Positions 36,340 to 44,013 of a DNA stretch of 48,733 bases are shown here, in pieces. The notes below the pieces were generated by a model, which saw nothing but the letters and a program-made list of their open reading frames with translations, had not been told where the DNA came from and did not search any database. Position 1 is the first letter of the stretch. Every line of letters begins with the position of its first letter. The position numbers were made by a program, and so were the translations under genes. The stretch spans positions 1 through 48,733 of the forward strand of contig CALIIW010000150.1 in assembly GCA_938018185.1 (NCBI GenBank), in the 5' to 3' direction. The DNA is from an uncultured Saprospiraceae bacterium. GTDB taxonomy: Bacteria > Bacteroidota > Bacteroidia > Chitinophagales > Saprospiraceae.

Positions 36340-36370
36340 CCATTGCTTATTCACCTTGCCTTTTGTCCAG

Positions 36371-36478
36371 ATCACGCGGAACTCGCTTAAGTTTCCAAAC
36401 TTGGGCTAGACCTTTCAACCTCAGGTAAAATTAAAATACTTGTAAGAAATAAAAGACTGTAATAGAATTTATCTTTTC
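36371..36478 (+). repeat. intergenic palindromic repeat, copy A
   Basis: It contains ACTCGCTTAAGTTTCCAAAC at 36381-36400, running on into TTGGGCTAGACCTT, whose core AAGTTT-CC-AAACTT is a palindrome. A stretch about 40 bp later (36451-36478, AAAAGACTGTAATAGAATTT) resembles the left arm of the terminator in copies B and C, but its right arm is decayed. It is the most diverged full-length copy. Confidence 0.65.
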
Positions 36479-36571
36479 TAGGCTTTTGGTTTAACACTTG
36501 TTAAATAATTGATTAGAAAGACCATCTTCGTATAATACTAGTTTAAATGTAAACCAACATGATTAACAAAT

Positions 36572-37198
36572 ATGAAGTACCTAGTTTACAGTTTATTTAT
36601 CATCCCTTTCTTTTTTAGTTGCAATGACGACGATCAATCGGGTTCATCAATCCCAGACCCTATCATAGAGGAGCCTATATTGTTTCCTTTAGCCTTAGGC
36701 AATTATTGGGTTTATGAAGTTGCTAAAGTAGATGCTCTTGGAAATGAAGAACTACTTCCTTACAATGATACCATCCGAATTGTTGGAGCTAGCTTTATCA
36801 ACGACGAGACATATTACACAATAGAAGACAACAACTTTGGTTTTGGCAAAGTAATGAGACATGTGAGAGATTCCTCTGGTTTTTTAATTAATTCAAGGGG
36901 TAATATTTTACTTTCTACATTGGACTTTGATCAAGTAATATATACTTATGAAGCTGGGCCTGTCAGAATTGAGTACACCATGCAAAGTGAGGTTCAAAAT
37001 GTAAATGTACCGTTTGGTGCATTTGATTGCTTGAATTTTGAGGGTATTCTTTCGGATGTTAATGATGAAGAAAACACCCCTAGAACACTATTCAATTTAT
37101 ATAGCGATGAAGTTGGGCTTGTTGCAAGCAATATTTTCTTTTTCTCTAATCGAGAATCTACCTGGGAAAGAAGATTGATAGATTTTAAACTTGAGTAG
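36572..37198 (+). CDS. surface lipoprotein of unknown function
   Basis: A 208-residue lipoprotein with lipid cysteine Cys17 (FFFSC) followed at once by NDDDQSG, a clear surface-export type signal. The body starts 'FPLALGNYWVYEVAKVDALG', the opening seen in many small Bacteroidota beta-sandwich lipoproteins, and ends 'WERRLIDFKLE'. I recognise no enzymatic motif. It lies alone between two copies (A and B) of the palindromic repeat and shares the terminator at 37321-37357 with the convergent neighbour. Confidence 0.78.
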   Translation: MKYLVYSLFIIPFFFSCNDDDQSGSSIPDPIIEEPILFPLALGNYWVYEVAKVDALGNEELLPYNDTIRIVGASFINDETYYTIEDNNFGFGKVMRHVRDSSGFLINSRGNILLSTLDFDQVIYTYEAGPVRIEYTMQSEVQNVNVPFGAFDCLNFEGILSDVNDEENTPRTLFNLYSDEVGLVASNIFFFSNRESTWERRLIDFKLE

Positions 37199-37236
37199 GT
37201 TTTATTAGAAAATGAAAGAGCTTGAGATGGAGTCGA

Positions 37237-37357
37237 TTTCCCAATTGCTTAAGTTTCCAAATCTGAGCTAGACCTTAATCATGTAGGACGAAATTAAAAC
37301 ATTCCACAGAAGGGCTAAAAAAAAGAATGCAATAGAATTAATCTATTGCATTCTTTT
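37237..37357 (+). repeat. intergenic palindromic repeat, copy B
   Basis: It contains GCTTAAGTTTCCAAATCTGA, running on into GCTAGACCTTAAT, then a 45-bp spacer and the hairpin at 37321-37357. It shares order, spacing and orientation with copy C. Confidence 0.75.
37321..37357. terminator. bidirectional terminator within repeat copy B
   Basis: AAAAGAATGCAATAG pairs perfectly with CTATTGCATTCTTTT around a 7-nt loop (15-bp stem). It lies between two convergent lipoprotein genes and would end both. Its stem is the same as that of the terminator at 38479-38517. Confidence 0.88.
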
Positions 37358-37374
37358 ATCAAATTAAATTAAAA

Positions 37375-38268
37375 TTATTTACTCACTGTTCCAGTAGGGT
37401 TTGTAGCAACAGCATTATTACTCATATCTAGCGCAGTATGTATTTGTACATTCGCTGGAACTTGACCAACAAGTGGCTTAAGTACAAAAGGAGCTGGAGA
37501 ATTATCCGGGACCGGCTCTACTGAGATTACAACTGTTCTTGAAGAAAGACTTAGTGGAAAAGTAATTCCATCAGGAGCATTATTTAAAAAATCTTCACCC
37601 GGAAATGGAGGCCCTGCCACTGTACCGTTATAGATACCAGAATTATCTGAACCTGAAACTGAGGTGAACGTACCTGTACTCAATGGCGTACCATCAACAA
37701 CAGCCCATCCTTCGTATGCCCAGCCGGCTGGCAATGTCGGTAAATCCAAACCTGCTTCAGCAGAACCAGAAGAGTTGTCCAAAAACCATACACCGCTTAA
37801 TTCATTCATATCAGCATTTCCATCAGTAGCAGTTGCTATAATATATTTCCCCGTAGCTGATTCAAAATTAGTACCTAATGCCGCAGGATCACTAACAGAC
37901 AAAGTAGCTGCATCTCCGCTAAAATCACCAGCTAATACTTTTACAGCACTTGGTGCAGGATCGGTATCAGGAATAGGTTCTACACTTATTACAAACTTCG
38001 TAGCAGCTGCAGCATCTTCTTCAGAAACCTGGAAAGCATTATCTGAAGTATTGCCATCAGCATCAACTGTAAAAGTACCTGTAGAAACAGGTGCCCCATC
38101 TACTATGATCCACCCTTCATATTGAAACGCTGCTCCTAGATCTTCTAGGCCACTTATCTCCATATTCAATTGCTGGGTGCCGGCCATTGCCGTTTCGTCA
38201 TCTGAACAAGAAGCAAATCCAATAATTGTTGCCATTCCTAGACATTTCAAAACATTCTTTAAAACCAT
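37375..38268 (-). CDS. lipoprotein with two RskA-like (anti-sigma-K C-terminal) domains
   Basis: A protein of 297 residues when started at the ATG complementary to 38266-38268, chosen because it gives a proper lipoprotein signal ending at Cys21 (FASC) followed by the acidic SDDE. An ATG 25 codons upstream would bury it. Two similar domains follow. Each has 'YEGWIIVDGAPVSTGTF' or 'YEGWAVVDGTPLSTGTF', then 'FVISVEPIPDTDPAPSAVKVLAG' type or 'VVISVEPVPDNSPAPFVLKPLVG' type endings. That pattern (YxxW, G-F, ExP, P-K-L-G) is the extracytoplasmic beta-sandwich of RskA-type anti-sigma factors. There is no membrane helix or sigma-binding domain, so this is not a classical anti-sigma factor. Function unknown; surface location is likely. 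Confidence 0.75.
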   Translation of the reverse strand: MVLKNVLKCLGMATIIGFASCSDDETAMAGTQQLNMEISGLEDLGAAFQYEGWIIVDGAPVSTGTFTVDADGNTSDNAFQVSEEDAAAATKFVISVEPIPDTDPAPSAVKVLAGDFSGDAATLSVSDPAALGTNFESATGKYIIATATDGNADMNELSGVWFLDNSSGSAEAGLDLPTLPAGWAYEGWAVVDGTPLSTGTFTSVSGSDNSGIYNGTVAGPPFPGEDFLNNAPDGITFPLSLSSRTVVISVEPVPDNSPAPFVLKPLVGQVPANVQIHTALDMSNNAVATNPTGTVSK

Positions 38269-38395
38269 CTTATATTTTTTATTTGATTGAGCAATATACT
38301 CACACCCTATACTGTCAACTCCTTGCAGATGGTTGCCTTGCAAATAGTAAAAAATAGGTCTTTAAAACGACAATACAAACAGTTAAGAATTTAAA

Positions 38396-38517
38396 CCGAA
38401 TCGAACCGCTCGCTTAAGTTTCCACACTTGAGCTAGACCTTTCTGCGTCTAGATAAAAATTCCTAATAATGGTTAATAAAAAAGAATGCAATAGGACTTA
38501 CCTATTGCATTCTTTTT
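38396..38517 (+). repeat. intergenic palindromic repeat, copy C
   Basis: It reads CGAATCGAACCGCTCGCTTA, then AGTTTCCACACTTGAGCTAG and ACCTT, a spacer of about 34 bp, and the hairpin at 38479-38517. It matches copy B in order and orientation, and the partial copy D follows 11 bp later. Confidence 0.75.
38479..38517 (-). terminator. terminator of the hybrid kinase gene, within repeat copy C
   Basis: AAAAAGAATGCAATAGG pairs with CCTATTGCATTCTTTTT around ACTTA (17-bp perfect stem). It is placed downstream of the minus-strand hybrid kinase gene. Its core is identical to the 37321-37357 terminator. Confidence 0.88.
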
Positions 38518-38528
38518 CAAGTCTACTC

Positions 38529-38578
38529 CCGAATTTAACCGCTCGCCTAAGTCCTCAAACTTGAGCTAAACCTTGATC
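38529..38578 (+). repeat. intergenic palindromic repeat, partial copy D
   Basis: CCGAATTTAACCGCTCGCCT followed by AAGTCCTCAAACTTGAGCTA and AACCTTGATCT: the left part of the repeat without its terminator half, ending 1-2 bp before the kinase stop codon. Confidence 0.65.
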
Positions 38579-38579
38579 T

Positions 38580-40700
38580 TTATTTTTCGGTTTGCTGCAA
38601 ATGAGCATATAATCTTCCTGTCTCCGTCTTAATCAAATCAATCTGCTCATTCATTTTAGTGCCAACTATTTTGAAGAGGGCAACAAAGGAATCTTGTTCA
38701 TTTGCTTTAGCCATTTTTTCTAAAATTTCAAATTGTTTACTTAAATTGTCGAGACCAACCATGGTGAATATTGGCTTCATCTTATGACTCAGTTTTCCAC
38801 ATGTTTCCATGTCATTTTTTTCAGCTGCTTCTACAAGAGACTGGTAGTCAGTGTTTACAACTTCCAAAAACGTTTCAAACATATCAACAGCATGGTCTAA
38901 GTCATCCCCATAAGCTTCCTTCAAGAAGACCTCATTCAAACTTGTATCAAATCTAAACTCACCTGTAATTTCAACTGTTTTTTCGTCTTGATGTGCGCTA
39001 GGTTTAAGATATGTACGTAGCATTTCTGCCAATTGAAAGGGATTAAATGGCTTGGCAAGGAAGTCATTCATTCCTAATTCAAAAGCCTTGTTTTTCATTG
39101 AAATCATGGAAGATGCTGTCAAGGCTATTATAGGTGTATCTAGATTTGGGCTACATTCCTTTTTGATCGTGCTGGTTGCTTCATAGCCATCCATAACAGG
39201 CATTTGAATATCCATGAAAATAAGACTATACTTTTTAAGGCTACATTTTTCAACAGCTTCTAGACCATTTACCGCAATTTCAAAATCCAGAGACCATTTG
39301 TTTAATAGTCGTTTTATGTATTTTCTATTCATTACATTATCTTCAACAACGAGAATTGGGTGATCAGCTTTTAAAAATTGCTCAGATGTAATCATAACTT
39401 TATTTGATTTATTTAAGGTCTTATTAGTGTTGGTTAAATTTATTTCAAAGAAGAAAGTTGTTCCTTCGTTTAATTTACTTTGAACTTTTAGTTCACCTCC
39501 TAGTATTTCTAAAATTTTTCTAGTAATTGCTAAGCCTAGTCCTGTTCCTCCGTATGAATATTTTCGTTCTTCACTAACTTGTACAAATTGTTGAAAAATT
39601 TTCACCTGATCTTTTTCTGAAATTCCAATACCACTGTCTGAAATTTCAAATCTTATTTTGTAGTTGGATTCTGTTTTTTCTAATACTTTTAATGCGAGCT
39701 TAATTACTCCTTCATCAGTAAATTTTTCTGCATTTCCAATAAGGTTGAAAAATATTTGATTCAATAATAACTCATCTGCCATTACTAAACTATTCAATTC
39801 GGAATCGATTTCACAGATAAATTCTATGGGCTTATTCTCGAGTTTTAATGAAAATGTCTTACGCAAATTGTCAAGAAGCATAACAAGATTTACTTCCTTT
39901 TCGTGCACCTCAATATTGCCAGAATCAATTTTAGAAAAATCTAAAATGTCAGAAATTAGGGAATGAAGAATATTAGCAGAAGTGGATAAAATGTCAATAT
40001 ATTCTTCCTGCTCCTTAGACATTTGGGTGTCTTGAATTAAGTGAGACATTCCAATTATTGCATTAAGTGGTGTTCTAATTTCATGACTCATATTTGTCAA
40101 GAATTGTTTTTCTGCTTTTTGAGAAGCTTCAGCAAATGCTTTTGCTTCTTCAAGCTCTAGCTGCATTTGTTTGGGCTTAGTAATGTCTCTTGCAACTGCA
40201 GCAAATTTTACTAAGTGCCCATTTTCTCTTATACCAGTTACGCTTTGGCCAACCCACTTGACCTTTCCTTCTTTGGTCATAACTCTAAATTCAAAATAAG
40301 ATTGATCTACTTCATTTTGAATCATCTCTTTATAAAACTGCTTAGTAGCTTTGAAATCTTCAGGATGCACAAATTCGCTATAGTGTTTGCCAGAAAGATC
40401 TTCAAAAGAATATCCAAATTTCTCAGGCCCTTTATGATTCATAAAGATAAAGTTGCCATTAAAATCGGCATAGTAAATGAATTCTTCTATCGATTTAGCA
40501 AGATCAACATATTGCTTTGCATCGGCACTTTTTTTACATTCTGGAATATCTATTGGTCTTGATTGGAATTTATTTTCTAAAAGGAGCAATTCTGATTCTG
40601 CTCTTTCTAGTTTTATACTAGTAAGCTCTAATTGATGTTCTGCCGTTTTACGAGCTTGTCGTTCTTTTTCTAATTGAAACTTGTAATCCTCTGTGACCAT
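38580..40700 (-). CDS. cytoplasmic hybrid sensor histidine kinase: PAS-HisKA-HATPase-REC-Hpt
   Basis: A 706-residue protein. It starts with a coiled coil (about residues 5-50) and a PAS domain with PAC (about 65-180, 'YADFNGNFIFMNHKGPEKFGY'). HisKA carries the phospho-acceptor His206 in 'NMSHEIRTPLNAIIG'. The HATPase has 'NLIGNAEKFTDEG', 'DSGIGISEKDQ' and 'YGGTGLGLAI'. A receiver domain carries Asp497 in 'FMDIQMPVMDGYEAT', and a C-terminal Hpt domain carries His639 in 'GKLSHKMKPIF'. No membrane helix is visible, so it should sense an intracellular signal. The phosphate would pass His-Asp-His to a response regulator encoded elsewhere. It is apparently monocistronic, with a candidate promoter at 40770-40803. 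Confidence 0.95.
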   Translation of the reverse strand: MVTEDYKFQLEKERQARKTAEHQLELTSIKLERAESELLLLENKFQSRPIDIPECKKSADAKQYVDLAKSIEEFIYYADFNGNFIFMNHKGPEKFGYSFEDLSGKHYSEFVHPEDFKATKQFYKEMIQNEVDQSYFEFRVMTKEGKVKWVGQSVTGIRENGHLVKFAAVARDITKPKQMQLELEEAKAFAEASQKAEKQFLTNMSHEIRTPLNAIIGMSHLIQDTQMSKEQEEYIDILSTSANILHSLISDILDFSKIDSGNIEVHEKEVNLVMLLDNLRKTFSLKLENKPIEFICEIDSELNSLVMADELLLNQIFFNLIGNAEKFTDEGVIKLALKVLEKTESNYKIRFEISDSGIGISEKDQVKIFQQFVQVSEERKYSYGGTGLGLAITRKILEILGGELKVQSKLNEGTTFFFEINLTNTNKTLNKSNKVMITSEQFLKADHPILVVEDNVMNRKYIKRLLNKWSLDFEIAVNGLEAVEKCSLKKYSLIFMDIQMPVMDGYEATSTIKKECSPNLDTPIIALTASSMISMKNKAFELGMNDFLAKPFNPFQLAEMLRTYLKPSAHQDEKTVEITGEFRFDTSLNEVFLKEAYGDDLDHAVDMFETFLEVVNTDYQSLVEAAEKNDMETCGKLSHKMKPIFTMVGLDNLSKQFEILEKMAKANEQDSFVALFKIVGTKMNEQIDLIKTETGRLYAHLQQTEK

Positions 40701-41030
40701 ATTATTTGCCTAATTGGTAGTTTTAAATTAGTATTTATTTCCAGTTAATAACTATTGCAATTCTTCTTCCAAAATTATAGTTGATACAGAAATCTGTGAC
40801 AAAGCTTTATCCTTAGATATAATTTAAGGACATATTTCCTTTCTGAGGTTATGAAGTTGAATTTGGCAATTGGTTTTTTAGATGACTGACGAAATAGATG
40901 GCGGAAGCGTAATTTTAATGGCAGATGGGTGTTGCAAAAATTTGTATGTACTGGGATTGATTCTTAGGATTTTCGGATTCTTCATAGTGGTCAATAGTTT
41001 GTTCAATCTGTCAATTAACCACAACTCACC
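40701..41030. other. 330-bp gene-free region upstream of the hybrid kinase
   Basis: The left part holds a candidate kinase promoter. The right part is the downstream side of the UbiD-family gene. A rightward reading frame beginning at 40882 runs 172 bp antisense into that gene and is not accepted. I see no terminator hairpin for the decarboxylase gene. Confidence 0.55.
40770..40803 (-). promoter_or_regulatory. candidate promoter of the hybrid kinase
   Basis: On the minus strand TTTG (complement of 40800-40803), a 22-bp spacer, then TAATTTTG (complement of 40770-40777). The -7 element is exact and the spacer is slightly long for the Bacteroidota consensus. The predicted start is near 40763, leaving a leader of about 60 bases. 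Confidence 0.45.
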
Positions 41031-42842
41031 TTATCTCATCCCATACAAGGAGCCACTCTTTGCAAAAAAACGGTCTACCTTTTTCTCAACAGCTTTATCC
41101 GTTATAAGTGGAGGTGCATGGTGCTGCTTTATTCTAGCATCTATTATTATCGCATCCTTACAGCCCCAATGTTTGTTTTCCGTTGTTGCATGTAAACCAT
41201 AGACATCATGAGAAGGATTGGATCGAGTGAATGTTATCCAAACAAAGTTGTTTGTGTTTGCTGACAAAAATTCAGAGTCATCACATAGGATGATAAGCGG
41301 AATTTCTTTAAAATTGCTTTGTTCTAAAGCATAGAGGAGTTGAGTTATTGAAGTAGAGGCTTCACCTTGGATAGCCAAAATTCCTTTTTGAAAAAACTTT
41401 GGCTTTGAAAAACCAGCGGGCAGGTTTAAGTTGTCAGGAAGTTTGTTTGAGAGTTTTCTGACAGCCTTCCCTCGAGCAGCTATAATAACTTTCGAACCAG
41501 CATTCCAACCTGAACCAGAATAATCCAAAGTATCAATTGTCGTTTTCGTTTGAAAATGTAGATCCCTTTGCCAGTCAACCCTTTCTAAGAGGTGGTTGAA
41601 AAATGCAGGAATGTTCTTGCAAGTTAAATTTGGCGCATCAGCTTTGTTGCTAATGAATAAATATTTTGCCAAGGAGGTTTGCCCAGAGCCTAAGATTCTT
41701 GTAGCTTGCGTAATTATTTCTTCTGGCACTTCCTCTCTAAAAGGCATATATCGCTCTGATCCGATCGCTAGAAGTAGTGGGTGAACGCCAGCTGCATCGA
41801 CTGCGTGAATCTCATGAATCCCTGGAAACTCTCCAGCAGTCAAAGGCACAACCAATTGGTGAATCAAATAACCAAAACTTGAATCCTCTTGAGGCGGCCT
41901 TCCTACAACTGTAAAATGCCATAAAGGATCTTTTCTATGATACACTTTATGAACATCCATCACTGGAAACTCGTGCGCTAAACTGTAATACCCTAAGTGA
42001 TCACCAAAAGGGCCTTCTAATTTTTTTTCATTTTTTCGAATGAATCCAGTGATACAAAAATCTGCATCATTTGAGATAACATGTGGGCCATCAAAGGAGT
42101 ACCTAAATCTTCTGCCAGCCAACATACCAGCAAAAGTCAATTCTGATAATCCTTCGGGCATAGGCATGATGGCTGAGAAAGCATTAGAAGGATTTCCGCC
42201 AATAAAAATAGAAACAGGAAAAGCATCTTCAATTTCATTGTATGCCGTATGGTGGATACCAATTCCTCTGTGCAATTGGTAATGCATACCTATTTCTTCA
42301 TTAAGCTTATAATCATTGCCAGAAAGCTGGATTCGATACATACCTAAATTTGACTCCATAATATTTCTAGAGCCTGGAGGTAAGGTGAGTACCTGCGGCA
42401 GCGTAACAAAGCCACCTCCATCCATTGGCCAAGATTTTAGTTGAGGAAGTTTGTCAATGCTTGTCTCTCCATATTTGACAGGGATAGAGAAATTTGATTT
42501 TTTTGGTAAAGCTTGCAGTGCTGTAAAAGGAGCAGATAGAAAGGCAGAAGGTTTTTTGAGAAAGGCTGTTGGATCAGCTTTCAATTGAATCACCTTCTTT
42601 ATTTTTGGGATGGTCTTCCTGAAAATATATTCTGTTCGCTCTATCGTACCATATATATTGCTGATGGCTTGAAATGGACTGTCTTTTACTTTTTCAAATA
42701 ATAGAGCAGGTCCTGCTGCATCGTAGACCCTTCTATGTATTTCAGCCATTTCTAAGTTAGCATCTACTTCTTCTTTGACTCGAACCAGCTTTCCGGCTTT
42801 CTCCAAGTCATTTGCGCAATCACGTAAACTTTTATATGGCAT
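41031..42842 (-). CDS. UbiD-family decarboxylase (menaquinone-type, about 600 residues)
   Basis: A 603-residue member of the UbiD family of prenylated-FMN-dependent decarboxylases. It opens 'YKSLRDCANDLEKAGKLVRVKEEVD', typical for the family, with 'FIGGNPSNAFSAIMPMPEGLSE' in the flavin region. The acidic active-site loop is 'LEGPFGDHLGYYS' (Glu276), followed by 'GRPPQEDSSFGYLIHQL'. It is longer than E. coli UbiD (about 500 residues). That length fits the group annotated as menaquinone biosynthesis decarboxylases, which act on a prenylated naphthoate. No ubiX or mqn gene is in the window, so the exact substrate is not settled. It is divergent from thyA, 148 bp apart. Confidence 0.88.
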   Translation of the reverse strand: MPYKSLRDCANDLEKAGKLVRVKEEVDANLEMAEIHRRVYDAAGPALLFEKVKDSPFQAISNIYGTIERTEYIFRKTIPKIKKVIQLKADPTAFLKKPSAFLSAPFTALQALPKKSNFSIPVKYGETSIDKLPQLKSWPMDGGGFVTLPQVLTLPPGSRNIMESNLGMYRIQLSGNDYKLNEEIGMHYQLHRGIGIHHTAYNEIEDAFPVSIFIGGNPSNAFSAIMPMPEGLSELTFAGMLAGRRFRYSFDGPHVISNDADFCITGFIRKNEKKLEGPFGDHLGYYSLAHEFPVMDVHKVYHRKDPLWHFTVVGRPPQEDSSFGYLIHQLVVPLTAGEFPGIHEIHAVDAAGVHPLLLAIGSERYMPFREEVPEEIITQATRILGSGQTSLAKYLFISNKADAPNLTCKNIPAFFNHLLERVDWQRDLHFQTKTTIDTLDYSGSGWNAGSKVIIAARGKAVRKLSNKLPDNLNLPAGFSKPKFFQKGILAIQGEASTSITQLLYALEQSNFKEIPLIILCDDSEFLSANTNNFVWITFTRSNPSHDVYGLHATTENKHWGCKDAIIIDARIKQHHAPPLITDKAVEKKVDRFFAKSGSLYGMR

Positions 42843-42931
42843 TTTTTATTTTCTTCAGTTCGGAATTCGATTATTCGAATGTTCGATTATTTTACAAATG
42901 TGGAAAACTTTTTATATAAAACACAATATCC

Positions 42932-42964
42932 TTGTTTTGGTTTGCAATTCAAGTTGTACATTTG
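42932..42964 (+). promoter_or_regulatory. candidate thyA promoter
   Basis: TTG at 42932-42934 (or TTTG at 42936-42939) with TACATTTG at 42957-42964, an exact TAnnTTTG -7 element. The start would fall near 42971, about 20 bases before the thyA ATG. Confidence 0.6.
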
Positions 42965-42990
42965 CGCAACTTCGAACTATTTAATAACAG

Positions 42991-43785
42991 ATGAAGCAAT
43001 ATCTGGATTTACTTTCTTTTGTTTTAGCAGAAGGTACTGACAAATCAGACAGAACTGGCACAGGTACCAGATCTGTCTTTGGTGGACAGATCAAGTTCGA
43101 CCTATCTAAAGGTTTTCCTTTACTTACCACAAAAAAATTACACCTTAAATCGATCATACACGAGTTACTTTGGTTTCTGAAAGGAGATACCAACGTAAAA
43201 TACTTGCAAGAACGGGGTGTAAGGATATGGAATGAATGGGCAGATGAAAATGGAGATCTAGGACCCATTTATGGAAAACAATGGAGATCCTGGGAAGGGG
43301 CCGATGGGAAAACCTACGATCAAATTCAAATGGCGATTGATTTGATTAAGACTAATCCCGATTCTAGAAGGATAATCGTTAATGCCTGGAATGTGGCGGA
43401 TCTCCCAGACATGAGGCTAAGCCCATGTCATTGTCTTTTTCAATTTTATGTAGCAAATGGCAAATTGTCTTGTCAATTATATCAAAGATCCGCAGATATA
43501 TTTTTGGGTGTACCTTTTAATATAGCATCCTATGCAATTTTGACCATGATGATGGCACAGGTTTGTGGTTTGGAAGCTGGGACCTTTGTCCATACTTTTG
43601 GAGACTTGCATTTGTATTCAAATCATATGGATCAAGCAAAACTTCAACTTTCTAGAGACCCAATGGATTTACCGATAATGAAATTGAATAAAGAAGTTAA
43701 GAATATTGAGGATTTCACAATTGAAGATTTTGAATTAATTGGCTACAAAAGCCATCCAGGAATAAAAGCTAAAGTGGCTGTATAA
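42991..43785 (+). CDS. thyA: thymidylate synthase ThyA
   Basis: A 264-residue protein, the same length as the E. coli enzyme. It makes dTMP from dUMP with methylenetetrahydrofolate as carbon donor and reductant. The catalytic cysteine is Cys146 in '[12 protein letters not shown]', the same number as in E. coli. '[20 protein letters not shown]' is the N-terminal phosphate-binding loop, '[18 protein letters not shown]' the folate and dUMP region, and '[13 protein letters not shown]' closes the site. No dihydrofolate reductase gene follows, although the two are often adjacent. It has its own promoter; there is no strong terminator, only a 9-bp inverted repeat at 43868. Confidence 0.97.
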   Translation: MKQYLDLLSFVLAEGTDKSDRTGTGTRSVFGGQIKFDLSKGFPLLTTKKLHLKSIIHELLWFLKGDTNVKYLQERGVRIWNEWADENGDLGPIYGKQWRSWEGADGKTYDQIQMAIDLIKTNPDSRRIIVNAWNVADLPDMRLSPCHCLFQFYVANGKLSCQLYQRSADIFLGVPFNIASYAILTMMMAQVCGLEAGTFVHTFGDLHLYSNHMDQAKLQLSRDPMDLPIMKLNKEVKNIEDFTIEDFELIGYKSHPGIKAKVAV

Positions 43786-43867
43786 CAATAAGTTATGGAT
43801 GCCGTAAGTAGCTAAAGCAAGGGACTAAAACAAGTGATATTCATTGAAATCAAAGGATTATTGTCAT

Positions 43868-43890
43868 CTATTTAGAAACAGTCTAAATAG
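43868..43890. repeat. 9-bp inverted repeat between thyA and actA
   Basis: CTATTTAGA-AACAG-TCTAAATAG, perfect, ending 20 bp before the -33 element of the act promoter. It has no T-tract, so an operator or a weak thyA terminator are both possible. Confidence 0.5.
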
Positions 43891-43910
43891 CTTTACATAT
43901 ATAGTCCATA

Positions 43911-43941
43911 TTGGTATTGATAATAGGTAATTATATATTTG
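43911..43941 (+). promoter_or_regulatory. Bacteroidota-type promoter of the act operon
   Basis: TTG (43911-43913), a 20-bp spacer, then TATATTTG (43934-43941): an exact match to the -33/-7 consensus. The start site should be near 43948, giving a leader of about 65 bases before actA. Confidence 0.7.
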
Positions 43942-44013
43942 CGCTGACAAAAATATGACAAAAGAAATAGTCGATTTTAGTCCATTGAAAATCAGATAAT
44001 AAACGATAACATA

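Noticed and set aside
37664-38125. 153-codon open frame on the plus strand
   Set aside because: It is fully antisense to the RskA-like lipoprotein gene; its internal repeats simply mirror that gene's duplicated domains.
38269-38343. Upstream ATG start for the RskA-like lipoprotein, adding 25 residues
   Set aside because: The added residues are polar and would bury the clear lipoprotein signal peptide that begins at the downstream ATG.
36371-38578. Integron attC cassette array suggested by palindromic repeats between single genes
   Set aside because: No GTTRRRY core pairs are consistently present, the genes between repeats point in different directions, the hairpins have T-tracts typical of terminators, and no integrase gene is in the window.
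40882-41202. 106-codon rightward reading frame after the hybrid kinase promoter region
   Set aside because: It runs 172 bp antisense into the well-supported UbiD-family gene, has no recognisable domain, and looks like a chance open frame.
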